Source: Apostichopus japonicus (taxonomy: Eukaryota > Echinodermata > Holothuroidea > Aspidochirotida > Stichopodidae). From it: 64,000 nt of DNA. The DNA lies in NCBI RefSeq assembly GCF_037975245.1, contig NC_092582.1, positions 18,440,577-18,504,576 of the forward strand. Direction: 5' to 3'. This document shows positions 41,213 to 56,400 of the stretch, piece after piece. The stretch's first letter is position 1. Each line of letters begins with the position of its first letter. The notes below the pieces were generated by a model. The model saw only the letters and a list, made by a program, of their open reading frames with translations, was not told the DNA's origin and did no database searches. Made by a program: the position numbers and the translations under genes.

Positions 41213-41274
<62 letters not shown>

Positions 41275-41376
41275 TTATATATATAAATATATAATTATAT
41301 TATATCATAATATATCTATATATACATATATATATATATATCTATCTATATAAATTTATATAAATATATATATATA

Positions 41377-41421
<45 letters not shown>

Positions 41422-44400
41422 TATATATAAAGATATATATATAAAGATATATATAATAATATAATATATAATTATGATATATATCTCTTGGGTTACATTC
41501 ATGGTCACACCATACTGCACGTAACTAAGCAGCTCCGTCAGAATGAAACAACCTACAACACAAAGTGCATCATATGGTTTAAGTAAAGTTCTTACTATCT
41601 TGTGTTTTCATGCTGTCTGCTTGTCCTCGTTCAATCCTGCTCTCAGCGTCCTTCACGAACGTCATCAACGAGCCGAAATACGGGCTGAGTACCTCCTCGA
41701 TGTACTCCTGCGTCCTTGCTCCCAAAAGACTTCTAAAACTGCCTGCCTCTCTGGATTCTTCCGATGCTCTCTCCTGTAACATGAAACATCACATATATCA
41801 ATGCATAACGATCAAGATGAACAACGATCAGGATGTCGAGCAGGGATTAAAACAGTTCTCAGAGTCGATCTCGTGCTTTCAACGAAGTAGGTCAATAACT
41901 TACGAAATATCTTTCAGTTCTAATAATAATTAAATGTTGAAATAATGAAAAGTTAAGAACAAAACATTGCTGGCCCATATTGAGCACACTATGAAGACAC
42001 TTTCTGAACACGATGGACCAGTTAAATGAAACTGAAAAGAAGCAATTTTCTTACTGAGATGACACCGAGCATCATATCGTAGTTATTAATGAGGAAGATC
42101 AGCTGTTCCTTCCGAGCTGGAAACTCTGCAGCCATTCGAAGGATGAAGTTTTCAACCTCTGATTGCAGCTTGGATAAAAGCCTATCTAGTCTCTCGTCTG
42201 GGAATGATTCATTGATGCTGACGAGGGCTCCGGAGAACTCTGCATATCTTCTTGTAATCTATAATAGGAAAAAAGTAATATTGATTGTCACCTATACAAC
42301 AAAACAATAAGAGAGAACATCTTTGTTCTTAAATCAGGAAATGTCAACACAACTAACACTTTAATAACACACTATAATGGTTAACAGGTTTCAGGCTTGA
42401 CTGTTCCTTGAGTTGACTGCATGCTAACTATGTTCAAATGGTATGTTTGCATATTATGAAACAAATGTACAGTGGCATGCCAGAAGAGGGGAGGCAACCT
42501 CCATCCTCAGTTGTGGAGAAAAATATTCAGTCTGGGAATATTTGTCAAATTCAGAAATCACCACCCGACATTTAAACTTTTCCTAGTGGCGCACACATCC
42601 CCCCCCCATACTCGATTACATGGTAGTCTCATTCAACAACACCCCAGCTACACCCCTCATTCATGATCTTTTCAATCCACTAATATCCGATCTATAAAGG
42701 TTCATGCACCTAAAAAGGCAAATCAGGATCTGAAATTTGGTCTCTTTTCCTCCCCCCCCCACCCCCAGAAACTTCAAAATCCTGTGCACATCACTACATA
42801 TGTATGGCTACTTCCATACATAAGGGACTCTATTTCCTGTGTCACTGCTACACTGGGCAAACATAAAACATTTTCTGTGTGGTTTTAATATCTTTTTTTG
42901 ACAACTATCAAGCAAATATCATTCACTTTCCAAATTAGCCCTCATGAACTTGATAAAATTTTCAACTACTAATGGTCTATGATCAACAAGAATATCAATA
43001 AGTTTACAAATGCCATGATCCGTTTACATATGAGATGGGTTTGATAATAACATAACTTACGTAATGAGGACTAATATCAATGTGGCCCAGCTTCTGTGGG
43101 TCTGTGTCCTTTATGCTCACAATGTTTAATTCTAAGATGTACTGGAAGCGAGGAAACAGCATTTCCAACAACGTATCCCAGTATCTGTCAAAGAAATACA
43201 TATGCCATACTGTTACACAGGATGCTGCATTGGATCCAGTAAAGCGAAGTAGTGTATAATAAAAGTATTGGCCTGTAAGACAGTTGATTTACGACGCCAA
43301 GCAGCCACCATGTGCCTATTGGAGAAGCCAAATGGCTCTTAACTTACACTACACGTCGGATGGCTTTCCAATGGGATGGGGGGGGGTCTCCAACCATGCC
43401 ATAAATAAACAGATGGTTATGTCTTATCTAGTTTTGCGAAACTTGACACGCTGCAGTTGATGGCTGCAGATCATAATGGTACCATGAGTTGATCACCCAT
43501 AGTATTTACAATTTCGTTCGAAAATGTTTCCCAAGTCAAGCTAACTGTTTAAGTATTAAATTATGGAATTTGTGTTTTGTAAAAGCATAATTTTTCGAAA
43601 GTGAAAACCATGAAAAATAGTCAATCACCCAGCATATCAGTTTGTAAGTCCATCAGTAATGTTGATCAGACAGCCTGCAGTACAAGCAGCAATGACAATG
43701 ATAATAAAGAAGATTCTATTTTCCAAATGAACAAGTGCCAGTTTTCTACATACAGTCAATGAAATGTACTAAAACTTAGGAAGAATTTGGCATGAATTTC
43801 AAGACCTGCCGAAAATCAATTTCACACCGCAACGATATTTTCATCCATGTCAAAATCATGATTTGATGCAACATTTCAGACTTTGCTCTGATGGAGTCCT
43901 GTACTCACTTGTCCAATGCCGGCACTGTTCTGTCGCTCATGATGGTTCGGAATCTCAGAATGATGTGAATACAAAGAAATATGGCAATTGCATCGTAGCA
44001 CTCGTGTGTGTAAACTTCCATGTGTTTCTGTGGAATTGAAATTTCAGGACATATACGTAAATACTACAAGAAATACAACATGGAACAGTGTAAGAACTAT
44101 GACCAAGAACAGTGATAAAGTCTTTCAAATTTGGACATGTTTAAATTCAGAAAAACAAATGTTCCAGTCGCAGAAAAACTCTTAGGTAGCAAAAGAATTT
44201 TGTTGACATAGGAGGGCAACAAGCTAAGAACAATGGCTTTAATGGGACAAGGACCATAGCTTTTACAGGACAGAGGACCATAGCTTTTACAGGACAGGAA
44301 CAGCTGTTTCGAATGCCATGGGCAGTAGTATTCAATGTTCAGGGCAATAGTTTTTTGAAAGGCCAGGAGCCATAGCTTTGAAGTCCAGAAGCAATAATTT

Positions 44401-47400
44401 TTCCAGCCCAGCGTCAATAGCTGTGACAGGCCTGAGGCAATGGCTTCAAAGCCCAAATGTAATGGCATCTACAAACCCGAGAGAAATGGCTTTGCAAGGT
44501 CAAGAAGTAATGGCTTTAAATGTCCACAAGCATAGCTTTGCATAACCAGTGACAATAGCTTGAAAATCCAGAGATTTTTCCCAAATCGGCTCTAACCAAT
44601 CAAACTAACTTTAAAACAGAAATAATACACATTTCCAATCGACGTGAAAGATGTATAACTCACCATAAATAAAGACAGTGTTTTGCCCAGAACAGCATTG
44701 AAGAGGTCTTGAGCATTATTGAGACTGACCATGAAGAAGTCACAGACAAAGAGATATTCACGACAGCTGTTGTCCAGTAACGCATAATGCTGACTACGGA
44801 ACAGACTCTCAAAAGTGTGCTGGAGGAGCAGAACGAGTTAAAAAGAGTTTGTTGAGGCGAGATTAACTCAAATAAAAACATATCCCGAGATGGCATGACA
44901 ATGCTAACAGACATACAAAAGCAATTTCCTAAAGCCCTTCCGAATTTATTTAGCAATGTCTACTCTCTCATCACTTGCAGTGTGCAGAGTCGCAACAAAT
45001 TTTCAGTGGCCCCACAAGAAGACTTGAAACACTATTACGGCGGCCTGCGGAATCATAGTGAGGGCAGACATGATATATGTATACATTGAAGAAAGTCCAT
45101 AAAGCTCCTATTTTGTGATATGATATTTGAACCAAACAGACAGACAACAAGCAGGCGCGTAGTGAGGAATTTGCGGAGGGGCGAGGCATTAGGCAAACTA
45201 TCTAAGCGTAGCGCCACCATGGGTCGGCGCAAAGCGCTCAAGAAAATTTTGGCCCAAAATGCCTCCCAGATCGCTGGAAATGGCACTTCCCAGGCCTTGA
45301 AAGTTGCATCTAAGCATTTTCTATTTTCAAATTACTAGCAATGTCATAAAAAAGGACCAAAAAATATGCACAAGGGGGGAGTGGTCGCCCCCTTTGCCCC
45401 CCCCCACCCCTTGGCTATGCGCCTGACAACAAGTCTGATCTTATGTATCCCATTACATCTCATATTTCTATTTGATGTCACAGGAGTATGTACATCCTTA
45501 AAGTAGTGTGGATTAGGTACAACATTTCATTCTGGTCTGCCAGATCAATGTTGTTCCCACCCATGACATACACTGTATTTTGCCCTTAACTCCTGTCAGT
45601 GTTACCAACCTCCCACCTCTTACCTGCTGACAACCCTTACCCCATCCCCCCAGAAAAAAGATTCTCACCCCCACCAAAAAAGATTCTCACCCCCCGAAAA
45701 AGAACAGATTTAGTTTTCTCAATGTAACACTTAAATCACTATATCATCAATCATTGTCCATCTCACACCTTCAACTGTCTCTCTTAGTAAGATTCAAACT
45801 AGCATATTTTTCGTCTCACCTTTGTTTCTTCCTTTTGGGCAGCATGTGGAATGATAATGGATGACTCCAAATGTTGAGTGAGGACGTCACCTCTGTTGCC
45901 CATTGTAAAGACAGTTGACCTGTTCTTCAGGGACGGTTTACTGGAAAAGAGCCCTGGCAATAATGGTACAAAAACAAAAGAAAAGTTGTAATTAATTAAC
46001 AGTATTAAGTATACCTACACAATTTATCATACATAGTTTGAAACACCATCTGCGAAGAAGTCGTACAAAGTTGCTAACGTTCTCATAAATGAAAGAACCA
46101 ATTGGTCTGTAATGATATCATAATAATACCCACAATTTCTTTGTTATCTATGATAACATTTTGTTAAGATTCTTACTTTTTTTGTTGATGATTTTCAATA
46201 TGATTTTCAATGATTAATATTCATGCACAACTGGACACCACCACTGACCCAAACTAAGAGAAACACATTGTTACAATCACTTGGTTCCTTTGCATTGTAG
46301 ACTTATGAATATCAATCGTTTTTATCCGATACAAAAAAAAGTTTGTGACCCACATACTTTATTACAGGTCTGTAAATTGTTTCATTTGCAAATCCTCTTG
46401 CTTAAAATCATATTTGCCGACAGTAACTTCTGTGGTCCTTAAAACAACAAATTATATTCCGGGTACCTTTTCTTAGTACTGGTCAAGCATTGTATCACCA
46501 AACTGAAACAAAGCTAATATGCAGTGTTTTTTGTCAAAGTTGGATTGTCTTACCTCTTCTGGCTGTATCTTCGACGCCCATTAGGTCATCTTTGTCTGCC
46601 ACTTCATCATACTGCGAAAAGAAAAATTATTAATTTTTTTTTTTTTTTTTTTCAATTTAAGAATTATAAACGTGACCCTGGATAACTTGTGTTGAATTCA
46701 TTTGTGTTACAATTTCTCTATCTCTACTTAATTAGTCTTGTCAAAGGGAAAGATCACCCAATCATCATCTTTTGCTTATATGACAAATATTTTTGTGATC
46801 ACAACTCCCAAAAATACCTCAGGGTATAAGGCTTTTGTCAGGGAGGTGACATTTTTTCTGTGAGTGATTTCACAGATGTCCTGGGAGGTGAAACCAGTTT
46901 TACTGTCCTTATCTTGTGACTAGAAAAACATTATAAGCTCCTTATCCCCTGAATTCTACTCAGACCTGTCTGAACAAAAAGTATTTCTACATGTATGCAA
47001 AAAGAATGTGGATTAAATAATCACAACAAATGCAAAATTGCTCAGTTATGTTTTGAAACAACATTTATTCTACCGCAACCCCATTTAAGGCCTCACAATG
47101 CCTCATGCGTCAAAGTAACCTCCCCCAATGTGTTTCACTTGTTGTTGCAGTACTGCTGGGTAATGTATAGGCCTAGGTTAGGCTACACACACACAGTAGA
47201 AGTTCATCTGATACTGCAACACACAAAATCCTCCCTTTCATATATCTAGGTGGTCCAGCTTGTTACCATGACTACCTGAATGAATGTGACAAAGACATTA
47301 CTTAAACCATTGATACTTACCTAGACTAGAGTGACAAGGCACTCAAGATAATATTGGCACAAGAAACCTAGCAACTTGATCCACTTTCAACCCCAGTTTC

Positions 47401-50400
47401 CTTACACTGAGACTGTCACGATGTGATCCATGTTATGTTAAATGAAGCATCACTTGTCCCTTTGAGTGGGAATAAAAACTGAATATGATCCTGGTTGAAG
47501 GTAGATGATTGATCTACACTGTGTACTGTGTCTACTTCTCACTAAGAATTTGGTATTAAACACATGTACAACCACACACACATGCCCTGGAACACACACA
47601 CTGAGTTGCAGCTAGCTGATTCACTCAGCACATACATCAACTTGCTAAAAAAGAGATTTACACATTTAATTCAGCTTACAATGCCTCCAAGACATCACAT
47701 CTTAGAGAATATCATGTGTTAATTTAAGGGTCTGTCTGAATACTATTGGTTACTAATTCTTTGCTATCAATATCATAACACAATAAAGAGAAGAGATTAT
47801 TAAAGGAATATCTTACCTGCAGCTTCATGAGTCTTGAGATATATCCCTTGAAGTAAGAGTAGTTGACTTTACTCATGGTGTCCACATACTCATCCCGTAC
47901 CTCCTTAGCAACGTGGCGCTCGTTGGCAAGAAGAAATTCATAAAAGAACCTGCAGAGTACGGTGAAAACAAATGTTTGAAAATAAACTAAACCAAAAGAA
48001 GCCCATCTAACAGCAAAAAAACAAGAGTACTTCGGTCTAGACATTTTCTCATTCAGTGTTTCATCATTCCTGGTTTCACTTAAGTGGACTAAAGTGGAGC
48101 AGGTGATGTGTTTTTAGGCACTTTATTTTTCCTTTATTTTTACAGGTGAAATATGGTTGTACAAGATTGTCAAAAATCCTACCAAAACCCAAATATATAT
48201 TACATCTCAGCCAAAATATGTTTCTCAAAAACAACAGATTTGCCAAATCAGTTATTTTTAAAGGCACTTTTGAGCCATCATAAAATCATAAGCCATCATA
48301 AAATCCAATATCAAGTGCAAGAATTATTTTCTAGATCCAGTTTTTGATACCTACCCAAACAGATATAAGAATAATGTTTACCATTTTCCAAAGCCAAACA
48401 TTTTTTTTGGATAGAGGTTGGAGATTCTTAGTGCATTTACACATGGTGTAGTTAATGCATACTATCTTACCTTGCTTTCAGCAGAGCATTCTGTTGAACT
48501 TGATAGTTAGCCATAGGCTTCTTCATCTGATTTATTTTCTGAAGTAAAAATTCTCGTATTTTTCCAATCGCCTGAAATTAACAATGAAAAGAGTGTGATG
48601 GAAAGTCATGCTATCACAAATGTTTTAATACCAGTCTGATGCATATTCTTGTTAGTTCATAACAACAGATAACTATCAATGAAAAAGCCCATGCTGACTC
48701 TATGCTTGACCGCATGGCTTCAGGTCATTCTGTCCTTTCGCCATAGTACAGCAGAGGTGGTGCATACAGGCCCCTCTCTCTTCTAAGATACTTTTGACAA
48801 TGTAAGCAAGTGGCTAGGAGAGTAGGAAGCTTCAAAATAGTGGGGGGGGGCACAACATCAAAGGGGCACTTTGTCATTCCACAACCACCACTCGTTATAC
48901 TATAAACCGATACACACCGGCCATATCACTTAAATATATATGTGTTAGTATGCTATCAATACTATTTTATTGAGTTTGTTTATTGTTAACCATGCTACAA
49001 AAAGATATGGGATGCCATTTTACATATTGCATGTACAGACTAAAAATAATTAAAATAAAATATTTAAATTGACAAAGGCTTAAGATATCCAAAAGACAGT
49101 TCTTCATCAAAGGGGCACATTCTATTTGCCAGTAGGGCACATCTGCTATTTTGGAAAAAAGTAGGGGGCTCCTACCCCCTGCAAGTGGCAAATGCAATTG
49201 TCACTCAAACCAAGGTACACGACTTGGAGAAATTTAGCTTGCATTCCAGTTGGCATTCTTCACTTTTAATTGCTGGTTTTTCATATGCACTACCATTTTT
49301 GGTAGTACATTTGGTACATACGGACATTCCGCTTCTTTAAGAAATCCAAGCTTCACCACTGATACTATCACTGATACCATCGGCTTGCAAATTAGTTATA
49401 AAGATACATCAGTGACTGGAACATCCTATGACTACTGTAGCTGAGGTGGTCAACTTGGAGATGAATATATTTTCCATTAATTCATGAATATGTATCAATC
49501 AATCGATCAATGGGTAAAATATTGATACCATCCACTATTGGTTGATCAATACCAATGGTCAAAATGAACATCACAGACTCTCTTAATCTTGGATCCTATT
49601 TTCTTGAAGAATTTAATACTTTTTTCCAGCAATTATCTGTTGTCGACAAATAGACATAATCCAGAACAAAACGTCGACATTGGGTATTCCTAAACGCAAA
49701 CTTTGCAGATAAAAATATAACTCTTGTCCTATGTCTTTTTAAGTGTCACACTGAATAGCTTTTATTGTACAATGTTTCAACAATATACCAAGCAAAGACT
49801 TACATACACGAGAACGATACAGGTTAATAGATTACAGTTACCTTCAGTTTCAAGTTTTCTAAGACGTCAACCACATCACGGCAAGACAAAGCTTCTTTGA
49901 ATGACTGCTCCTTAACAAACGAGATTTTATGATTCAGCTCGTGCAGTTGCTCCAAGAAGAATCTTTCCGTAACTGGCGTGTCGAGTATATGGCTGTATAT
50001 GAGACGAAGGGTGAATAAAACTTACAAATCTTTTCAGGAATAAAGTAAATCTTGAGCTTAAGGATATATTTGTCAACCGATTCCATAATTTTGTTCCAAC
50101 CGATGTAACAAAGAGATTTAAATAATGGAGCTCTCTGGGCATGCCACAGGCAACTGTCACATCGGTCCAATCTAATTCCATGAAACTCAAGCTGACAAGC
50201 TGCGGTCTCTGACTGCAGATTATAACGGTAACATGATGAGTTGATCACTAGTAGTAGATACAATTCTGTTCGGCATTATTGAACAAGAAATCTGTTGAAA
50301 CATTTTTTCCAACTAATTGTTTTAAGCATTTCATAACTTGTGTTTTCTAAAAAAAAATTTGCTCATTTGTTAGTTCATTCGACTATACTGTACAAGGGGA

Positions 50401-53400
50401 ACTTTGAACTAGTCAATCAACCAGCTTGTCTGGATGCAAATTCAATCGTCGTGTTCGCATGTTGGTGAGCACAGGATCGTGTTACTCAGATTCGGAGATA
50501 TGTAAACAGTACAGATCAGGAATATAAGGACCAATGAGACAGCACCGTCTGAAAAGCTGGTGATCCCCTTGTGTAAAAGTAGTATTAGTAGACAGATGAA
50601 AAAGAACTAAATGATACGTTTCCAGCTAAAATGACAAAACTTTTCATTCATCGCTGGGCAAACCATTAGGTTCCTTCAGAAGTGAGTTGCAGCTACGGCA
50701 AACGCTTGAATTATCATCACTAAAAGAGTATTGAAAATTAATATTTCCTTCATATTTAATACTATTGTGAGTCTGATGATACCAGTGAGCATTGTAAAGC
50801 CGAAACGATTGAAAGTACTTAGAATCCTAACAGTCGTGAGTGACAGACTACATTATGTCCATAAAAATACACATGAAAAATTTGTCAATGTCAGGTAAAT
50901 AAATAACCAAATAATGCTCGGGAAAAAATGTAAACAACTTTTGGATACATCGGCATCGGAACCGTTGACCGATACGCATGTGAACAAGTGAGCTTGGTCT
51001 TGAAGTCTTCAGGCCCAGATTCAGTTCAAGCAAAGGAAAAAAGTTGTTCTCTGAAGGGAAATTATACTTACTTGATCATAGATTCTGGGACGGCCATCTC
51101 ATCTACGAATTGACTTAATTCGCCTCTTACAGCCTGTCTATTCTGTAGTTTGATATTCATCCCAATCGACTGTTTCTGGAGCGTCTGAATCTCGGCGCTC
51201 AAACTACCCAGATCAGACTGAAAGCCACTCAGCATCTGTTCCATCCTCTGATAAAGAAAGAGGAACAAGGGGAATACAAGAGAAAGATGAAGTTACGAGA
51301 TAAACTATTGCTTGTTCCTCTTAAAGCCGACTTAGCCTCTCATTTCCTATCCTTTTTTTTTAAATTCTCTATTTATAAAGTTGCATTTGGGGTGGAATAG
51401 GCTACCATACGGTGGAGGATAGTACTGCATTATTAAAGGATTTATATATATATATAAGTCACCTGAACTAACATACAGTTTGTTCCTTTAGTACCCCAGT
51501 TTTCAAAGTGGAGGAGGGTTGCCAAGAAAATTTGGAAGAAAAAGAAATTGCTAATAATGTTGGGAAAGAGTCAAACAAATGTTGAACAAATTTTCACAAG
51601 ATAACATCATAACTTAGCACATCCCCTTTGATAATGTATTTAAACATTTCTCAACAAGGGGAGGGGGAGGGGGGGAGGGGGAGGGGGGATGCATCATTCC
51701 TATTGGACCCATCCCTAAGCCACAACATTTCCCTATGGAGGGTCGCCAAGTTGATGAAGGTGAAAGCCAAACAGTTTTGAATCCCAGGGCTTTTACTCTG
51801 CCAAAATTGGGAAAGATGAAAATCATGAAATATGGCATGAGTTTCGTAGGCTTATAGACAAAAAACAAGACAGTACTTGAAACTTTTGCGACAAACAATA
51901 ATCGACTCAACCATCAATAATGCAATAATTAGGAATAAGCTGATTGTTTGTGTCGTAACTTGTTACCACATCAATCTTTTAGTTTGGGTGCTTACAAATA
52001 GGTGTAAATGTTACAAGGTTGGTTCAAAGCAAAACAAATTCAAAACCGATCACAAAATGAAGCTCTAACAAATAACAATTAAAACTATCTGTTTTCATTC
52101 AGGTTCTACCTTTAAAAAGGAATTTACAATATCTGTGTTTCTCTCTTTACCAACATGTGTGAGGAATATCCAGTATGAATGCGTTATACAACCACTATGG
52201 TGGCACAAAAGTTGACTAAACTGTCCTTTCTGCCAGCATTCATTGATCTTAAATTTGGAAGAAACCAGCACAAGCGGCTCCACTGCTCTACGAATGCTGA
52301 GAACACTTGTGCTAGACCACTCTGTTGTAATCATAGCACAGATCTACGCGTATTACTATGCGCAGATCTATGCATGTTACTAACGTTAACATTTTATGGT
52401 GATTTTCACCGAGCAATTGTCAATTTTCAGCGATAAGAGAGTCGTCGGTGGGGACTGGCTAAGATGTCCATTTTCTACGACTATCATTTTGTACCTTGGA
52501 GCTAACAACATACCAAATGAAATGACCGCCACACTTGTTTAGTAGTGGCAAAACCAAAGAAAATCTGTTTACATACTGTTATCTCTAGACCATCATTGGG
52601 TCATGACGTCATATATGCAAGCAAAATTCATCTCTTTCCAGCACCCTTGTTGGTATTTAATAATTTCCTTTATTTCTTTTTTTTTAGTATCTTGCATCCA
52701 ACACTCAAGATATTGTTTTTATACCAGATATTTAAATGTACTTTCATGTACTGCTTGTTGTAACAGGGTATAATATATCCAGCACACCATCGCCGAAATG
52801 CTACACTATGCAAAGTGATCGAGTTGATATTTTACTAGCGGAAAGATGTATTTATGCAGTCTTTGTACACAAGAACCGTATGTAGTATGTTATGAGAGAA
52901 AATTCAGCACCTTTGAATCCGCTACACAAAATGTGAACACTACATGAATCCCTCATTGTAATCGTTATCAATTGCACTGAAAGCAAAAGAAACAGCAACA
53001 ATTTCAATCATGATTCCTTTATCATTTTTTATCTTTCAATATTTCAAATTTCAGCTTACCTCCAAGATGCCATCACAGGCAGTGATTTGGTTGTGGAGGC
53101 TAGCGATGTTCTGACTCTCTTTAATGTAGTCCTGAATAGAAGCATTCTCCACGCCTTCCAATTCTTTCTCAATCTGCTTGGCATACTCGCGGAGATCTAC
53201 ACCCTACAAAGATAAAAAATTCTAAAAAATGCAATACGGTAAACTACTCCCAGAGTATCAGCAAAAAGCACAAAACGAAGAGGGTGAGTTATTAATGTTC
53301 ATGGAAAAGTTCATCTTGAACTGAAAGAAGGTAGAAACCGATATATGAGCAACCCTTTTTAATTCCCCAGTGAATGAGGTCGCCAGGAGGAAAATCCTGT

Positions 53401-56400
53401 GGCGACTAGATCTTTATTTTTCCCAAGTTCTGGTCGCCCAAAATGAAAATGTGATCGCCACTTTGATATGCTAAATATTAGTACAAAAAACACTAGGCTT
53501 AGGCTCAACATCGAGTAGCACTACTGTCAGTACTTACTACACTAACGTTGAACTTGAAAGCTAGTAGTTATACTGATGACAGTGGCTAGTAGTACATTTT
53601 GATTTTAAAATAATGACATAGGCTAATGTATATTATTTTCTAACATAATGGAACGGTGAAAAATGTCTTACCTGTTCAGATTTGCAAGTCCTGACTTTAA
53701 AGTTATTCCCAAATTCAAAAAGGGTCGTAATGTATAAATACTAGGTCCCGACCGTCTGTACACAAATATCAGTCAAACAATTTATAAACGTAAACACAAC
53801 TAAATTTAATAACGTTAACACATGTACAGGCCCTGACTGGCTGGCGTACTGCCAAACAATGTAATTTTCTGAGTTCAAACTCTCAAAGATGTCAGTGCAA
53901 AATACGAAAGCCACGCCTACAACAGTAAGTTGTAGTTTTAACTAGTATATAAAGTTAACAGCATGCGTGCCTAGCATGAATTGATTGTAAAAACGGGCAA
54001 ACTGATAAGTTCTGTATAGTCTCAATAAATAGATCCATGACATAGTTATTACTTTTCTCCACTGTTACTTTCTTCTGCGGCATTTTCTGTTTCTGTTTTG
54101 CGACTTTTGCGTGCAGGTACTCGATGTCCATGAACATGTTTTCGACCATTGTTTTCCCAGTACCAGTGTTCTATTGCAGGAATCGGATCAAAATCTGCAA
54201 GTGGGGGGCCATTGACAGTTATTTGCATTAAATTGTCCAGAGTTTTGGGAAGGAGTGAGGTTCTGTAGACACTTTTGATTCTAGTGACTGCCGAGAATCC
54301 CCTTTCACAGCAAGCAGAGGAAATGGGTAAAGAAACCATCAAGTTGAGGAGACTGTGCATAACAGGGTATTCAGTGTCGCTGGCAACGATGTAATCATGT
54401 ACCTCTGAATATATATTTTTTAATTTGTAGTGAGGTTATGTGCGCTTCAATTGAGTTCCATTCTTGGTGAGCTTTGAGTATTGCATTTGCTGCGTCGAGG
54501 GGTAGAAAGCGTTCGAATCTATGGACAAGTTGGTTGATGAGGGCTAGTTTGTCACTGGACTTGCTCCATGTACGTGGGTCGAAAATTCTGCAAGCGCGCA
54601 TTGTTGTATCTTCGTCCTCTACTAGGCGCTTTTGTATGGCAGTTTTCGTTTCTGCTACAAGTTTTTGAGAATGCTCGACGAAGCAATCTTTCGCCCCAAT
54701 GCCGCTCAAAACAATACCATGGTACAAATTTGTCTCTCCAACTTCTTTGAAAAACATTTCGGAAAAACTTCCCGACTTCGGACTTTCTTTCAAGTTATAA
54801 ATCCAAGCTGATGATGGTTGAATTTATGACGTGGGGTAGTTGTGCCGCGACTATGGTGTCCTTCTGAAGAGTAACAGACAATTGCTCCAGGGGGTTTAAA
54901 TAGTCAGTTACAAAATGTAGAAAGGAAACAAATTTGTATGATGATATGGTTTTAAGCAGCCCTCGTGCAGTTGCCGCATCTGTTGTGTCCGCTGCCCCCA
55001 TGTTTTGGAGATGTAAGATAGTTGGCTTCAAGTTTTTGACCAATGCTTTGGTAGCTCTGTGCTTACTGGCCACCCATCGAACCGCGTGAATAGTGAGGAA
55101 TTTATTGACTGTCTGGTTACAAATGGCGGCTATTTCTTCAAGCTGAGTTGTTTTCTTGGGCGATCTATGGTACAATGCATAAATGCTGCAAATGGTTGTG
55201 TCAAAAGTCGACATGTACGGTATCTTCTTCCAAGCATCTTGCAGTGCGAGCTGTAGTCGATGTGCACTACAATGAACATAAATCACCTTTGGGATTTCTT
55301 GCTTTATCTTGCCAAACAACCCTCCCTCACAGCCACTTATAACACTTGCCCCATCTGCCCCTAAAGCTAAAATGGAATCTTTCATTTCGTCCCAGTTTTC
55401 AATGCCAAAACTTTCTTTAATTTTTGCGAAATACCCATCTGCATTTGCTTGTTCCAATGGGATAACCTTCCATAACATTGTCTTTGGGGAATCTTTGTCG
55501 GTGAATTTGACGTAAATGTTACAGTTCTCAAGCATGGCCCTGTCGGTGGAACTATCGCAAATGATGGAGAAAGGCCGGGCCCGTGTCGATGAATCAGCAT
55601 TCATGCTCGATTGTGTTTCATCCCGTAGAACAGCAGCAATATGCTCGACAAACTCCCCACATTTTTGATTATGAACATACTGATCCTCGACAGGAATACC
55701 ATTTTTTTCCTGCAACCCACACAAACCTGAGAAGCTCATAAAACTTAAGTTCTGCTTGACAACATAGTATGAGGTGTTGAAAAGTACTGTTAAATGTTTA
55801 TACTTAGATGCTTGCATCCTGCGAGCTGCACGCGCCAGTGGTTGCTGACAAGGATTCTCGACTACTTTCTTGTGCTCTTCACATTTAAAATGAGCTTCGG
55901 ATTTAGGATGAAGCACAAGCGTTTCTCTCTTAAGGATATCCGTGCCTTGAACAAGTTTGGTTTTTTTATCTGCCAGATGAGGGTACTTCTCACAAACACT
56001 ACAAAACATCTGTCCAGATTCTTTCATGTATTTCACCCATGGAAAGTCTTTTAACCAACTTTCGTTAAACTTCCTTGCCACCTTTTTACCTTTGTTTGCT
56101 TGAAGTGGTTTTGTCTTGCTTGACGTACTTGGGAAAGTTTCTATTTCCTCAGAATCCTTAGCACATTCAGACGACGAACTTGAGAGCCCCTCATCGTCTA
56201 CTTTTCTCTTTTTTCCCAAACAATTCGCTAAAGAAAGTTGCCGAGACATTTTATGAACTACGTCTAAATTAATCCAGTGAAGAAAGGCAAAGTGAGTGAC
56301 TCTAGTTTTAAAACCGCACTATACCGCTATACCCGAACTTCAAATGACTTAAGTTGTGCTATAAATTATACATGCCACGAAATTGTACATTAGCTTTAGG

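Noticed and set aside
40893-41215. Possible further hAT MITE beginning CAGCGCGCATAG
   Set aside because: The start resembles the MITE at 45152, but no matching inverted end or target duplication could be found before the (TA)n tract.
42471-42795. C-rich stretch sharing AAATCCTGTGCAC with 41200
   Set aside because: It probably belongs to an old repeat, but borders, ends and duplications are not visible.
54395-54793. Reading the hAT transposase segments as a spliced host gene
   Set aside because: The segments adjoin directly with frame changes of one or two bases, no GT-AG pairs fit, and the whole lies between TIRs and target duplications.
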